Notes under the pieces: generated by a model
Databases searched by the model: none
Told to the model about the DNA's origin: nothing
The model's input: the letters and a program-made list of their open reading frames with translations, nothing else
NCBI RefSeq assembly: GCF_038446665.1
Contig: NZ_CP151802.1
Coordinates: 3,906,001 to 3,970,000, forward strand
Reading direction: 5' to 3'
Source: Lysobacter sp. FW306-1B-D06B
Lineage (GTDB): Bacteria; Pseudomonadota; Gammaproteobacteria; Xanthomonadales; Xanthomonadaceae
Length of the DNA: 64,000 nt
In this document: positions 54,780 to 63,134 of the stretch, piece by piece
Layout: the number at the start of each line of letters is the position of its first letter
Numbering within the stretch: position 1 is the first letter of the stretch
Translations under genes and position numbers: made by a program

Positions 54780-55877
54780 TCAGGCCGCCTGCGCCGCCGC
54801 CGGCTCCACCATGTCGCGCCACTGCGGCAAACGATCGATCACGTTGACGTTGCGCAGATAGCCCTCGTCCACCGGCCTCCCGGCGACCAGCGTCGAGGCC
54901 ACGTGCACCGCGCCGGCGACCCAGAAACCGCTGGCCTTCAGGCGGCCCGGGCGGTGCTGGAACGCCACGCCTTCGACGATCGGCATCGGCAGGCCCCACA
55001 GGCCCAGCAGGTAGGCACCGGCTTCCGCGTAATGCGGGCCGGTCGAACCTTCCGATCCGTCGGACACGCCCGGCAACAGCTTGCCCACTTCCGCCAGCAG
55101 GCCCGCCGTGGCGGCGAGTTCCGCACTCGGCCCGGCCAGCAGGCGACGCGCCAGTCGCGAGGTGCGCAGCGCACGGTCCTGGATCGCCTCGCGCTCCTTG
55201 CCCGCCAGTTGCGTCGGTCCGAACGCTTCGCTCGCCAGCACCAGGCGCAGCAGCGTCTGGTGGCCCAGGCGCGTGACCGCGGCGCGGATGTCGGTGATCT
55301 CGCGACCGCCGGAGAAGTACGCCGAATTGCACAGGCGCAGCACCTTGGCGACGATCGCCGGATCTTGCGAAAGCATCTGCGCAATCGCCGCGTTACTCGC
55401 ATCCGGATCGCGCAGCAGGCGGCTCAGTTCCAGGTACAGGCGCGGCGGCGGCGGCAGCGAGCCGACCCGACCTACGGCCTGCTTCAGTTCCTCGCTGCCC
55501 AGCACCTGGCGCAGCTCGGCCACGCTGTCCACGGCCTCGATCAGCTCGCCCGCGTCGAGCGGGCGCGACAGCAGCCGGTGGGCGCAGTCCAGGCCCTGCA
55601 TCGAGCCGCTGTCCTCTTCCGGGTCCAGCAGCAGGATGCGCACCGCCTGCGGATGCAGCGCGGCGACCTGGCTCAGCAGCACCGGGCCCGGCACGGCGCC
55701 CAGGCGCAATCCGCACAGGAACACGTCGATCGGCTCGCCCGACGACAGCGCGGCGTCCGGTTCGGCCAGCCACTGCACGTCCCAGCCCAGATCGAAATAG
55801 CTCAGCGATTCCTCGAATTCGCCGGCGCGGCCGGCGTCCTCACCCACGATCACGATGCGCACTGCAACCCCCGGCAT
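54780..55877 (-). CDS. HDOD-domain protein with degenerate receiver domain
   Basis: 365 residues. The first about 120 fold like a response-regulator receiver (VRIVIVGEDAGRAGEFEES), but the phospho-acceptor position reads FLCG56LRL instead of LLDLRL, so it is a pseudo-receiver. An HDOD domain follows (about 140-340): SQDPAIVAKVLRLCNSAYF and RAAVTRLGHQTLLRLVLASE. The usual HD pair is replaced by AE in LLAEVGKLL. Such proteins are signalling scaffolds rather than hydrolases; partners are unknown. Confidence 0.88.
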   Translation of the reverse strand: MPGVAVRIVIVGEDAGRAGEFEESLSYFDLGWDVQWLAEPDAALSSGEPIDVFLCGLRLGAVPGPVLLSQVAALHPQAVRILLLDPEEDSGSMQGLDCAHRLLSRPLDAGELIEAVDSVAELRQVLGSEELKQAVGRVGSLPPPPRLYLELSRLLRDPDASNAAIAQMLSQDPAIVAKVLRLCNSAYFSGGREITDIRAAVTRLGHQTLLRLVLASEAFGPTQLAGKEREAIQDRALRTSRLARRLLAGPSAELAATAGLLAEVGKLLPGVSDGSEGSTGPHYAEAGAYLLGLWGLPMPIVEGVAFQHRPGRLKASGFWVAGAVHVASTLVAGRPVDEGYLRNVNVIDRLPQWRDMVEPAAAQAA

Positions 55878-56178
55878 TACGGATATCCAAGACGGGTAGC
55901 GGCGCAGTGGGGCCGAGCTTTAGGGTCGGCTGAATGGGCAAATACGGAAATGAGAGGTAGCGCACACTTTGCCCGCCCCGCCCCTGGCGAACCCGGAGAC
56001 CCGCAGGACGGCATGAAGGCGGTACCGCCACCGTCCGGCTCCCGAGCCGGTGCGGCTTAGTCCCCCGGCCTTGCCCTCCACGCCGGGCAAGGGAACCGCC
56101 GCCAGCCCGTATACTTCCCGCCCTTCCCGACTTCCGATGCGCGGACCGCCGTCCGGCCCGTCCGCGCCCGCCGTTTCC
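55878..56178. other. 301-bp divergent gap between the HDOD gene and prfC
   Basis: It must carry both promoters. A weak hairpin gccga/tcggc occurs near 55912. I see no repeats of the families found in other gaps and no clear -35/-10 pair. Longer in-frame starts for prfC at 56050 and 56137 would encode low-complexity sequence and were not used. Confidence 0.4.
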
Positions 56179-57783
56179 ATGTCCGACGTTTCCCTCGAAG
56201 CCGCCCGCCGCCGCACGTTCGCGATCATTTCGCACCCCGACGCGGGCAAGACCACGCTCACCGAAAAGCTGCTGCTGTTCGGCGGTGCGATCCAGATGGC
56301 CGGCTCGGTCAAGGGCCGCAAGGCCGCGCGCCATGCGACGTCCGACTGGATGGCGCTGGAAAAGGAGCGCGGCATCTCGGTGACCAGCTCGGTGATGCAG
56401 TTCCCCTACGAGGGGCGCATCGTCAACCTCCTCGACACGCCCGGCCACGCCGACTTCGGCGAGGACACCTACCGCGTGCTCACCGCGGTGGACTCCGCGC
56501 TCATGGTCATCGACGTGGCCAAGGGCGTGGAAGAACGCACGATCAAGCTGATGGAGGTGTGCCGCCTGCGCGACACGCCGATCATGACCTTCATCAACAA
56601 GCTCGATCGCGAGGGCAAGAACCCGATCGACCTGCTCGACGAGGTGGAGAGCGTGCTGGGCATCCAGTGCGCGCCGATCACCTGGCCGATCGGCATGGGC
56701 CAGCGCCTGAAGGGCGTGGTCCACCTGGTCACCGGCGAGGTGCACCTGTACGAACAAGGCCGCAACTTCACGCGCCAGGACTCGACCATCTTCGCGTCCA
56801 TCGACGACCCGGCGCTTGAAGCGCGCATCGGCGCGCAGATGCTGCAGGAGCTGCGCGAAGAACTGGAGCTGGTGGAAGGCGCCTCGCACCCGTTCGATGT
56901 CGCCAAATACCTGTCGGGCGAGCAGACGCCGGTGTTCTTCGGTTCGGCCGTGAACAATTTCGGCGTGCAGCTGCTGCTGGACTTCTTCGTCGAGCACGCA
57001 CCCTCGCCGCGCCCGCGCGCGACCACCTCGCGCGAAGTGGCGTCGTACGAGCCCAAGCTCACCGGCTTCGTCTTCAAGATCCAGGCCAACATGGACCCGC
57101 AGCATCGCGACCGCGTGGCGTTCATGCGCGTGTGCTCGGGCCAGTTCAGCGCCGGCATGAAGGCCTTCCACGTGCGCAGCGGCAAGGAAGTGAAGCTCGC
57201 CAACGCGCTGACCTTCATGGCGAGCGACCGCGAGATCGCCGAGAGCGCGTGGCCGGGCGATGTCATCGGCATCCACAACCACGGCACGATCTCCATCGGC
57301 GACAGCTTCACCGAGGGCGAGGCGCTGAGCTTCACCGGCATTCCGAACTTCGCACCGGAGCTCTTCCGCCGTGCGCGCCTGCGCGATCCCCTCAAGCTGA
57401 AGCAGTTGCAGAAGGGCCTGGCGCAGTTGTCGGAGGAAGGCGCCACGCAGTTCTTCCGTCCGCTGATGAGCAACGACCTGATCCTGGGTGCGGTGGGCGT
57501 GCTGCAGTTCGACGTGGTCGCCTACCGACTGAAGGACGAGTACGGCGTGGACGCGAGCTTCGAGCAGGTCAGCGTCGCCACGGCGCGCTGGATCCGCTGC
57601 GACAACGAGAAGAAGCTCGAAGAGTTCCGCGACAAGAACGCGATGAACCTCGCGGTCGACGCCGCCGGTGAGCTGGTCTACCTCGCGCCGACCCGCGTGA
57701 ACCTGCAGCTGGCGCAGGAGCGCGCCCCGGACGTGAAGTTCCTCGCCACGCGCGAGCACGCGCACGCGGCGGCGTTCGACTGA
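56179..57783 (+). CDS. prfC: peptide chain release factor 3
   Basis: GTPase that recycles RF1/RF2 from the ribosome. The ATG at 56179 ([20 protein letters not shown]) gives 534 residues. G1 [10 protein letters not shown], the RF3-specific switch I sequence ([20 protein letters not shown]), G3 [16 protein letters not shown] and G4 FINKLDREG are all present, followed by the C-terminal RF3 domain. The stop overlaps the next gene's ATG (TGATG). Confidence 0.97.
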   Translation: MSDVSLEAARRRTFAIISHPDAGKTTLTEKLLLFGGAIQMAGSVKGRKAARHATSDWMALEKERGISVTSSVMQFPYEGRIVNLLDTPGHADFGEDTYRVLTAVDSALMVIDVAKGVEERTIKLMEVCRLRDTPIMTFINKLDREGKNPIDLLDEVESVLGIQCAPITWPIGMGQRLKGVVHLVTGEVHLYEQGRNFTRQDSTIFASIDDPALEARIGAQMLQELREELELVEGASHPFDVAKYLSGEQTPVFFGSAVNNFGVQLLLDFFVEHAPSPRPRATTSREVASYEPKLTGFVFKIQANMDPQHRDRVAFMRVCSGQFSAGMKAFHVRSGKEVKLANALTFMASDREIAESAWPGDVIGIHNHGTISIGDSFTEGEALSFTGIPNFAPELFRRARLRDPLKLKQLQKGLAQLSEEGATQFFRPLMSNDLILGAVGVLQFDVVAYRLKDEYGVDASFEQVSVATARWIRCDNEKKLEEFRDKNAMNLAVDAAGELVYLAPTRVNLQLAQERAPDVKFLATREHAHAAAFD

Positions 57784-58052
57784 TGCCCGCATGGCTGGTG
57801 TGGTGGCTGGTGCTCAACCTCGCCACCGTGCTGGTGTACGGCTATGACAAGGCGATCGCCGGCGGCAAGCGCCGGCGTGTTCCGGAACGCTGGCTGCTCG
57901 CGCTGGCGCTGCTCGGCGGCTCGCCGGGCGCGTTGTTCGCGATGGGGCTGTTCCGGCACAAGACGGCCAAGCCGTCGTTCCGACGGGCGATGATGCTGAT
58001 CGTCACGGCGCAGGTGGTGGTGATGCTGGTGCTGTTCACGCGCAATCCGTAG
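57783..58052 (+). CDS. DUF1294 small membrane protein
   Basis: 89 residues with three hydrophobic segments. The DUF1294 hallmark is YGYDKAIAGGKRRRVPERWL, then LLGGSPGALFAMGLFRHKTA and KPSFRRAMM. Function is unknown; in other bacteria the domain is often fused to a cold-shock domain, which is absent here. One-base overlap with prfC implies coupling. Confidence 0.9.
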   Translation: MPAWLVWWLVLNLATVLVYGYDKAIAGGKRRRVPERWLLALALLGGSPGALFAMGLFRHKTAKPSFRRAMMLIVTAQVVVMLVLFTRNP

Positions 58053-58070
58053 ATCGCAGATCAGTAACTC

Positions 58071-58335
58071 CGTCATCCCGGCGTAGGCCGGGACCCAGGC
58101 TGCACGTCCTCCGACACATCACGTCATTCCAGCGAAAGCTGGAATCCATTTTTCTGCAGTTGCTCACGAGGCAACGGGGCAAGCGCGGAAAGTCCCTGGA
58201 GAGTGCCGCCCTACGGCGACCCCAAAGACCCCGCTTTCGCGGGAATGACGTGAGATGGATTGCCCGATGGGAAGTGCCCGCGCGCTGCGCCATGCGCAAC
58301 GAGCCTGGGTCCCGGCCTACACCGGGATGACGGGT
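58071..58335. repeat. composite palindromic repeat array F
   Basis: Order: cgtcatcccggcgtaggccg, cattccagcgaaagctggaa, ttttctgcagttgctca, ggaaagtccctggagagtg (about 58188), gccgccctacggcgacccca, ttcgcgggaatgacg, then ggtcccggcctacaccgggat. Same module order as arrays C1 and D but more diverged. It lies between convergent genes. Confidence 0.88.
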
Positions 58336-58397
58336 TGAGAGAGTCGTCCATCTTTGCGAGGACCGACCACGGCCAGTCCGGCCCCGCACTCGCCCGA

Positions 58398-59030
58398 TCA
58401 CTTCCGCGCCGGCAACTTCCCCACCCACGGCGGCGTCGGCTGATCGGCGTCGAAGTACTCGAAGATCAGGTGGATGCGATCGGCGTCGCCGTTGTTTTCC
58501 ACCGCGTGCACGGCCATGTTGCTGACCTCCACCGCTTCGCCTTCGATGAAGTGATAGCCGGTGCCGTCGATGAAGAACACCACCTTCTCGTTGGTGAGCA
58601 GCGGCACATGGATCTTGTGCGGCCACTTCGCCGCGGGATTCGCATCCCGGTGCGGCTTGATCACGCCTCCCGGCGCCATGCGCGCGAGCATCACGCGCGG
58701 GAATTCGCCGCGCGCATAACCGTAAGGCGCGACGGCCTGCGCCAACACCGGTTCGAGCAATTCGCGCCATGACGCCCACAGCGGGCGCTCGTAATGCTTG
58801 CGCCAATCCTGGAAATCGCTGACGAAGCGGAACACGATGTGGCGCGTACGGTCCAGCGCTTCGAAACGGTTGGGCTTGTCGGCGTTCTCCGCGTCCCAGG
58901 TCGCTTCGGGAATGGCGAGCACCGCCTCGCGCAGACGCGCGATGTCGACATGGCCGAGCCGGCGCACCGAAGTGGTCTTGCGCGGGTTCGGCTGGACGTC
59001 GGCAGACGAAAAGGCGGCGGTGGCGGTCAT
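58398..59030 (-). CDS. aspartyl/asparaginyl beta-hydroxylase family protein
   Basis: 210 residues, cytoplasmic. Fe(II)/2-oxoglutarate-type double-stranded helix: GGVIKPHRDANPAAKWPHK contains the metal-binding HxD, and MAVHAVENNGDADRIHLI supplies the distal histidine and the 2-oxoglutarate arginine. It starts 2 bases after a sulfotransferase-like gene on the same strand, so the two are likely co-expressed. The substrate is unknown. Confidence 0.88.
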   Translation of the reverse strand: MTATAAFSSADVQPNPRKTTSVRRLGHVDIARLREAVLAIPEATWDAENADKPNRFEALDRTRHIVFRFVSDFQDWRKHYERPLWASWRELLEPVLAQAVAPYGYARGEFPRVMLARMAPGGVIKPHRDANPAAKWPHKIHVPLLTNEKVVFFIDGTGYHFIEGEAVEVSNMAVHAVENNGDADRIHLIFEYFDADQPTPPWVGKLPARK

Positions 59031-59032
59031 GG

Positions 59033-59656
59033 TCAGAACTCGTATCCGAACAGTTCCAGGTCGCGCCGGTAGAGCTCGGCGACGCCGTCGATCAGCGCCT
59101 GGTCATAGTAGTCCCGGTAACCGCCGCGGCGCGAACTGTTGACCTGCCCCAGCGTCGCGGACGGCAGGCCCAGCCGCTCGCAGATCGCGTCGTAGGACGC
59201 CTGCATGTCTTCCACGCGCCCGACGTGATCGGCCAGCATCGTGCCATCCTCGTCGGTGACGAACGTGTGCTGCGGCTGGAACAGGATGTGCTGCATCGGA
59301 CGCGCCTGGAACAGGATGTAACGCATCACCTGCTGCGGGTTCTTCAGGAACGCCCCGTCGGCGCGCGTCATGAACGCGCAGTAGGAGACGAAGCGGTCGA
59401 AGGGATTGCGCACGAACGCGAACTTGAAATACGAGGCGAAGGGTTCCTCGCCGAGGAACGGGCGTATCTGGGCCAGCGTGATGTGGCCGTGCTTGATGGC
59501 TGCCAGCTCCTCGAACGGAAACCGCTTGTTCACGAACAGGCCGACCTGCTCCAGGTCCTCCTCGCTGAGGTGTTCGCGCAATGCCTGGCGCACCGAATGC
59601 GTGCCGGTCTTGGGAATGGCGGCGAAGACGAAGCGGTGCTGGTGCGAAATGATCAT
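59033..59656 (-). CDS. sulfotransferase family protein
   Basis: 207 residues from the ATG at 59656 (MIISHQHRFVFAAIPKTGTH). The PAPS 5'-phosphosulfate loop is IPKTGTHSVRQAL and the 3'-phosphate motif is FAFVRNPFDRFVSY, as in the sulfotransferase family 2 group. The acceptor is unknown; there are no glycan or lipid genes beside it except the beta-hydroxylase 2 bases downstream. The pairing suggests joint modification of one substrate, but this is inference. Confidence 0.88.
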   Translation of the reverse strand: MIISHQHRFVFAAIPKTGTHSVRQALREHLSEEDLEQVGLFVNKRFPFEELAAIKHGHITLAQIRPFLGEEPFASYFKFAFVRNPFDRFVSYCAFMTRADGAFLKNPQQVMRYILFQARPMQHILFQPQHTFVTDEDGTMLADHVGRVEDMQASYDAICERLGLPSATLGQVNSSRRGGYRDYYDQALIDGVAELYRRDLELFGYEF

Positions 59657-59808
59657 CGGGGCCGGGTTCGGGATGGGGCGGACGGGCAAGGCAGTGCCCG
59701 CATCATAGAGGCTGGCGGGCGCGTCCTGAGGCCGGCGTCACAGCCTCGCCTTTGTCTCGGCCAGCGATCCCGAGCATTTGCTCCAGCGTGCGCTAGGATG
59801 CTCGCACC

Positions 59809-60510
59809 ATGCCCCCCGCCCGATCCGTCCACGACGGTTCCGCGTCCGTTGCGCCGCACGACCTGCATTCGGTGCGCGAGGAATTCGTCAATGCCCTGAC
59901 CCACGGCCTGGGCGCGACCGCCGCGCTCGCCGGTGGTGCCGTCCTCATTACATTGGCCGCCCTGTACGGCGATGGCTGGCAACTGGCGGGGGCGATCGTC
60001 TTCGGCATCTGCCTGCTCCTGCTCTACCTCGCCTCCACGCTCTACCACGCGATCCAGCACCCGGTCGCCAAGGCGCGGCTGAAGGTCTTCGATCACTGCG
60101 CGATCTATCTGCTGATCGCCGGCACCTACACTCCCTTCACGCTGATCGGCCTGCGCGGGCCGTGGGGCTGGGGGCTGTTCGCGGCGATCTGGACGCTGGC
60201 CCTGGCCGGAGTGGTGTTCAAGCTGTTCTTCACGGGTCGTTTCAAGCTGCTTTCCACCGGCATCTACATCGCGATGGGCTGGCTGGTGATCGTGGCGATC
60301 AAGCCGCTGCTGGGGGCGCTGGACGGCTGGACCATCGGATGGCTGTTCGGCGGCGGCGTGTTCTACACGCTGGGCACGGTGTTCTATCACCGGCCATCGC
60401 TGCCCTATTCGCACGCGATCTGGCACCTGTTCGTGGTGGCCGGCAGCGTGTGCCATTACGTCGCCGTGATGGCGCAGGTGGTCACGCCGGGCAGCATCCT
60501 GCCGAGCTGA
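59809..60510 (+). CDS. hemolysin III / PAQR-type seven-helix membrane protein
   Basis: 233 residues. A short cytoplasmic N-terminus (HSVREEFVNALTHGLGA) leads into seven transmembrane helices. The zinc-site motifs of the PAQR superfamily are present: LASTLYHAIQH, FDHCAIYLLIAGTYTPFTL and YSHAIWHLFVVAG. Bacterial members (YqfA/TrhA) influence membrane fluidity or energetics rather than lysing cells. Transcribed alone. Confidence 0.93.
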   Translation: MPPARSVHDGSASVAPHDLHSVREEFVNALTHGLGATAALAGGAVLITLAALYGDGWQLAGAIVFGICLLLLYLASTLYHAIQHPVAKARLKVFDHCAIYLLIAGTYTPFTLIGLRGPWGWGLFAAIWTLALAGVVFKLFFTGRFKLLSTGIYIAMGWLVIVAIKPLLGALDGWTIGWLFGGGVFYTLGTVFYHRPSLPYSHAIWHLFVVAGSVCHYVAVMAQVVTPGSILPS

Positions 60511-60650
60511 ACTGCGCACAACGCGTTCACTTTCGCTTGACCGCGCGCCGCCGATGGTGGGGCGGTATCCAGGCGGATCTGCGGTGAACGCTTTGCTATC
60601 TCCTTTCATGACAACGGCACGCGCGCACTGCGTCGCGTGCAGATGACGGC

Positions 60651-62618
60651 ATGCGCTGGCGCGGTCCTCGAAACGCGGGGTCTGGCGGTGCGGACGCCGG
60701 CCGCGCATGGCCGCATCGCCATCCGGTGATGACGGCGCTGGCGATCGTCGCGGCGCTGCTCGCCATTCTTATCGCCATCTGGGACTGGAATTGGTTCAAA
60801 GGCCCGCTGGAGCGCCAGGTCGAGGCGCGCACCGGCCGCGAGTTCCACATCGACGGCAACCTCGACGTCGACCTGGGTTGGATACCGGTGGTGTCGGGCG
60901 AACGCGTGCGTTTCGGCAACGCCTCGTGGGCGCGCGAACCCGTGATGGCCTCGGCCGATCGTGCGGAAATCGGCATCGCGCTGCGCCCGCTGTTGCGCCG
61001 GCAGGTGCTGTTGCCGCTGATCCGCCTGGACCGTCCGCGCCTGCTGCTGGAGACCAACCCCAAAGGTGGCGACGGCAACTGGGTGTTCGGCGACCAGAGC
61101 AGCGAGACCAACGTGCAGTTCCGCCGCGTCGACATCCAGCGTGGCTTCCTGCAGTTCCTCGACGCGCCCAAGCGCACCGACATCCGCATCGGCGTGAGCA
61201 GCCAGGGCGCGCGCACGCGGGATGCGTCCGCGCCGGTGTCGGTCATCGGCGGAGGGCTGTGGCAGAACAACAAGTTCGTGCTGGAGGGCACGGCCGCTTC
61301 GCCGTTGCTGTTGCGCGATCGCGAGGCGCCGTACCGGATCGACGTGCGCGCCTCCGCGGGCCCGACCCACGCGCATGCGCGTGGCACGCTGCTGGATCCT
61401 CTGTGGCTGCGCGGTTTCGACCTGCAGATGAAACTCTCCGGTCGCGACCTCGCCGACCTGTATCCGCTGCTGGGACTGGCCATCCCGCACACGCCGCCGT
61501 ACACGCTCGACGGACGTTTCAGCCGCGAAGGCAACGTGTGGCACTACCGCGACTTCGACGGCCGCATCGGCGACAGCGACATGCACGGCGACGCCAGCGT
61601 GACGACCGGCGGCAAGCGTCCCTATCTGCGCGCCAACCTCACCTCGCAGCGCCTGGACTTCGACGACCTGGCCGGCTTCGTCGGTGGCGCGCCGCAGAGC
61701 GGCCGCGGCGAGACGGCCAATGCCGAGCAGAGCGCGAAGGCCGCGCAGGAACAGGCCAGCGCGCGCCTGCTTCCGCACACGCCGTACGAGCTCGACAAGC
61801 TGCGCGCGATGGACGCCGACGTGCGCCTGCGCGCGGTGCGGATCAACGCGCCCAGCCTGCCGCTGGACGACATGGACGCGCACCTGCTGCTGGAAGGCGG
61901 GCTTTTGAAACTGGATCCGCTGAACTTCGGCGTGGCCGACGGCGACATCCGTTCGCGCATCCGCATGGACGCGCGCACCGACACGATCCGCACGCGCGCC
62001 GATGCGAAGCTCGCCGGGCTCAATCTCTCCAAGCTCCTTCCCAAGGTGGAACTTGCGCAGAACGCGATCGGCAAGATCAGCGGCGATGTCGGCATCGAAG
62101 GCACGGGCAATTCCATCGCGGCGATGCTGGGCAGCAGTGACGGCAACATCTCCGTCGGCATGGGTCGGGGGCGCATCAGCAACCTGCTGATGGAAATGGC
62201 CGGCATCGACCTGGCGGAGATCATCAAGTTCAAGCTCGGCGGCGACCGGCAGATTCCGGTGCGCTGCGCGTTCGCGGACTTCGGCGTGGACAACGGACTG
62301 ATGACGGCGCGCTCGCTGGCGTTCGATACGACCGACACCATCCTCATCGGCTCGGGCACGGTGAACCTGCGCGATGAAACGCTTGATCTCACCATCCGCC
62401 CGCGCCCGAAGGACCGCAGCCTGCTCACCTTCCGCACGCCGCTGCGCGTGGACGGCACGTTCAAGCAGCCCAAGGTGCATCCGGATCTGGCGGGCGTGGG
62501 GTTGCGCGGCGCGATCGCGCTCACGCTGGGGACGATCACACCGCCGGCCGCGCTGCTGGCGACGCTGGAACTGGGCCCGGGCGAGGACTCGGGCTGCGGC
62601 GGTCGTTACGCCAAATGA
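60651..62618 (+). CDS. AsmA-family inner-membrane/periplasmic protein
   Basis: 655 residues. One N-terminal TM helix (MTALAIVAALLAILIAIWDW, about 27-46) anchors a long periplasmic body with the AsmA N-terminal signature (LERQVEARTGREFHIDG) and the C-terminal AsmA_2 region (DGNISVGMGRGRISNLLMEM, LTIRPRPKDRSLLTFRTPL). A start at 60729 would remove 26 residues and leave the TM helix intact. The family acts in phospholipid traffic or outer-membrane assembly. It ends 9 bases from the convergent CBS gene. Confidence 0.92.
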   Translation: MRWRGPRNAGSGGADAGRAWPHRHPVMTALAIVAALLAILIAIWDWNWFKGPLERQVEARTGREFHIDGNLDVDLGWIPVVSGERVRFGNASWAREPVMASADRAEIGIALRPLLRRQVLLPLIRLDRPRLLLETNPKGGDGNWVFGDQSSETNVQFRRVDIQRGFLQFLDAPKRTDIRIGVSSQGARTRDASAPVSVIGGGLWQNNKFVLEGTAASPLLLRDREAPYRIDVRASAGPTHAHARGTLLDPLWLRGFDLQMKLSGRDLADLYPLLGLAIPHTPPYTLDGRFSREGNVWHYRDFDGRIGDSDMHGDASVTTGGKRPYLRANLTSQRLDFDDLAGFVGGAPQSGRGETANAEQSAKAAQEQASARLLPHTPYELDKLRAMDADVRLRAVRINAPSLPLDDMDAHLLLEGGLLKLDPLNFGVADGDIRSRIRMDARTDTIRTRADAKLAGLNLSKLLPKVELAQNAIGKISGDVGIEGTGNSIAAMLGSSDGNISVGMGRGRISNLLMEMAGIDLAEIIKFKLGGDRQIPVRCAFADFGVDNGLMTARSLAFDTTDTILIGSGTVNLRDETLDLTIRPRPKDRSLLTFRTPLRVDGTFKQPKVHPDLAGVGLRGAIALTLGTITPPAALLATLELGPGEDSGCGGRYAK

Positions 62619-62627
62619 GCCGCTGAC

Positions 62628-63056
62628 TCAGCTGGCGATGTAGCGCTGCAACTGGTCCAGTTCGACCTGCTGGTCTTCGATCACCGCCTTGACCAGATCG
62701 CCGATGGACACCACGCCCAGCACCTGGCCGTTGTGCACGACCGGCAGGTGGCGGATGCGGCGGTCGGTGACGATCTGCATGCAGCGGTCGGTGGTGTCGT
62801 CCAGTCCGATGCTGATGACCTGGCCGGTCATGATGGTGCGCACGGGCGTGTCGGCCGAAGAGCGTCCCTGCAGCACGATCTTGCGCGCGTAATCGCGCTC
62901 GGACAGGATGCCCACCAGTCGTCCTGCATCCAGCACCAGTACGGCGCCAATGTGCTTTTCGGCCATCAACCTGATCGCGTCGATCACCGGTGCGTCCGGG
63001 CCGATCGCGAACACTTCCGGCGCTTTGGCTTCGAGCAATTGCCGCACGGTGCGCAT
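62628..63056 (-). CDS. CBS-domain-pair protein
   Basis: 142 residues consisting of two CBS motifs: PVIDAIRLMAEKHIGAVLVL...GILSERDYARKIVLQG and DDTTDRCMQIVTDRRIRHLPV...GVVSIGDLVKAVI. Such stand-alone pairs bind adenosyl nucleotides and regulate partner proteins; no partner is identifiable here. It follows the glycosyltransferase gene on the same strand with a 78-bp gap. Confidence 0.92.
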   Translation of the reverse strand: MRTVRQLLEAKAPEVFAIGPDAPVIDAIRLMAEKHIGAVLVLDAGRLVGILSERDYARKIVLQGRSSADTPVRTIMTGQVISIGLDDTTDRCMQIVTDRRIRHLPVVHNGQVLGVVSIGDLVKAVIEDQQVELDQLQRYIAS

Positions 63057-63134
63057 GGCCGTCTCCTTCCGCCAGGGGGCTTGCGGCCGAGCATACTCCA
63101 GGGCGACGTCAACGCATGCGAAGACGGACGAGCG

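Noticed and set aside
56050..56178. Extended N-terminus of RF3
   Set aside because: The extension is Pro/Ser/Arg low-complexity and precedes the canonical RF3 start [16 protein letters not shown].
36985..58335. CRISPR arrays
   Set aside because: The repeats are palindromic, of unequal spacing, and the intervening segments are themselves repeated. No constant-length unique spacers and no cas genes are present.
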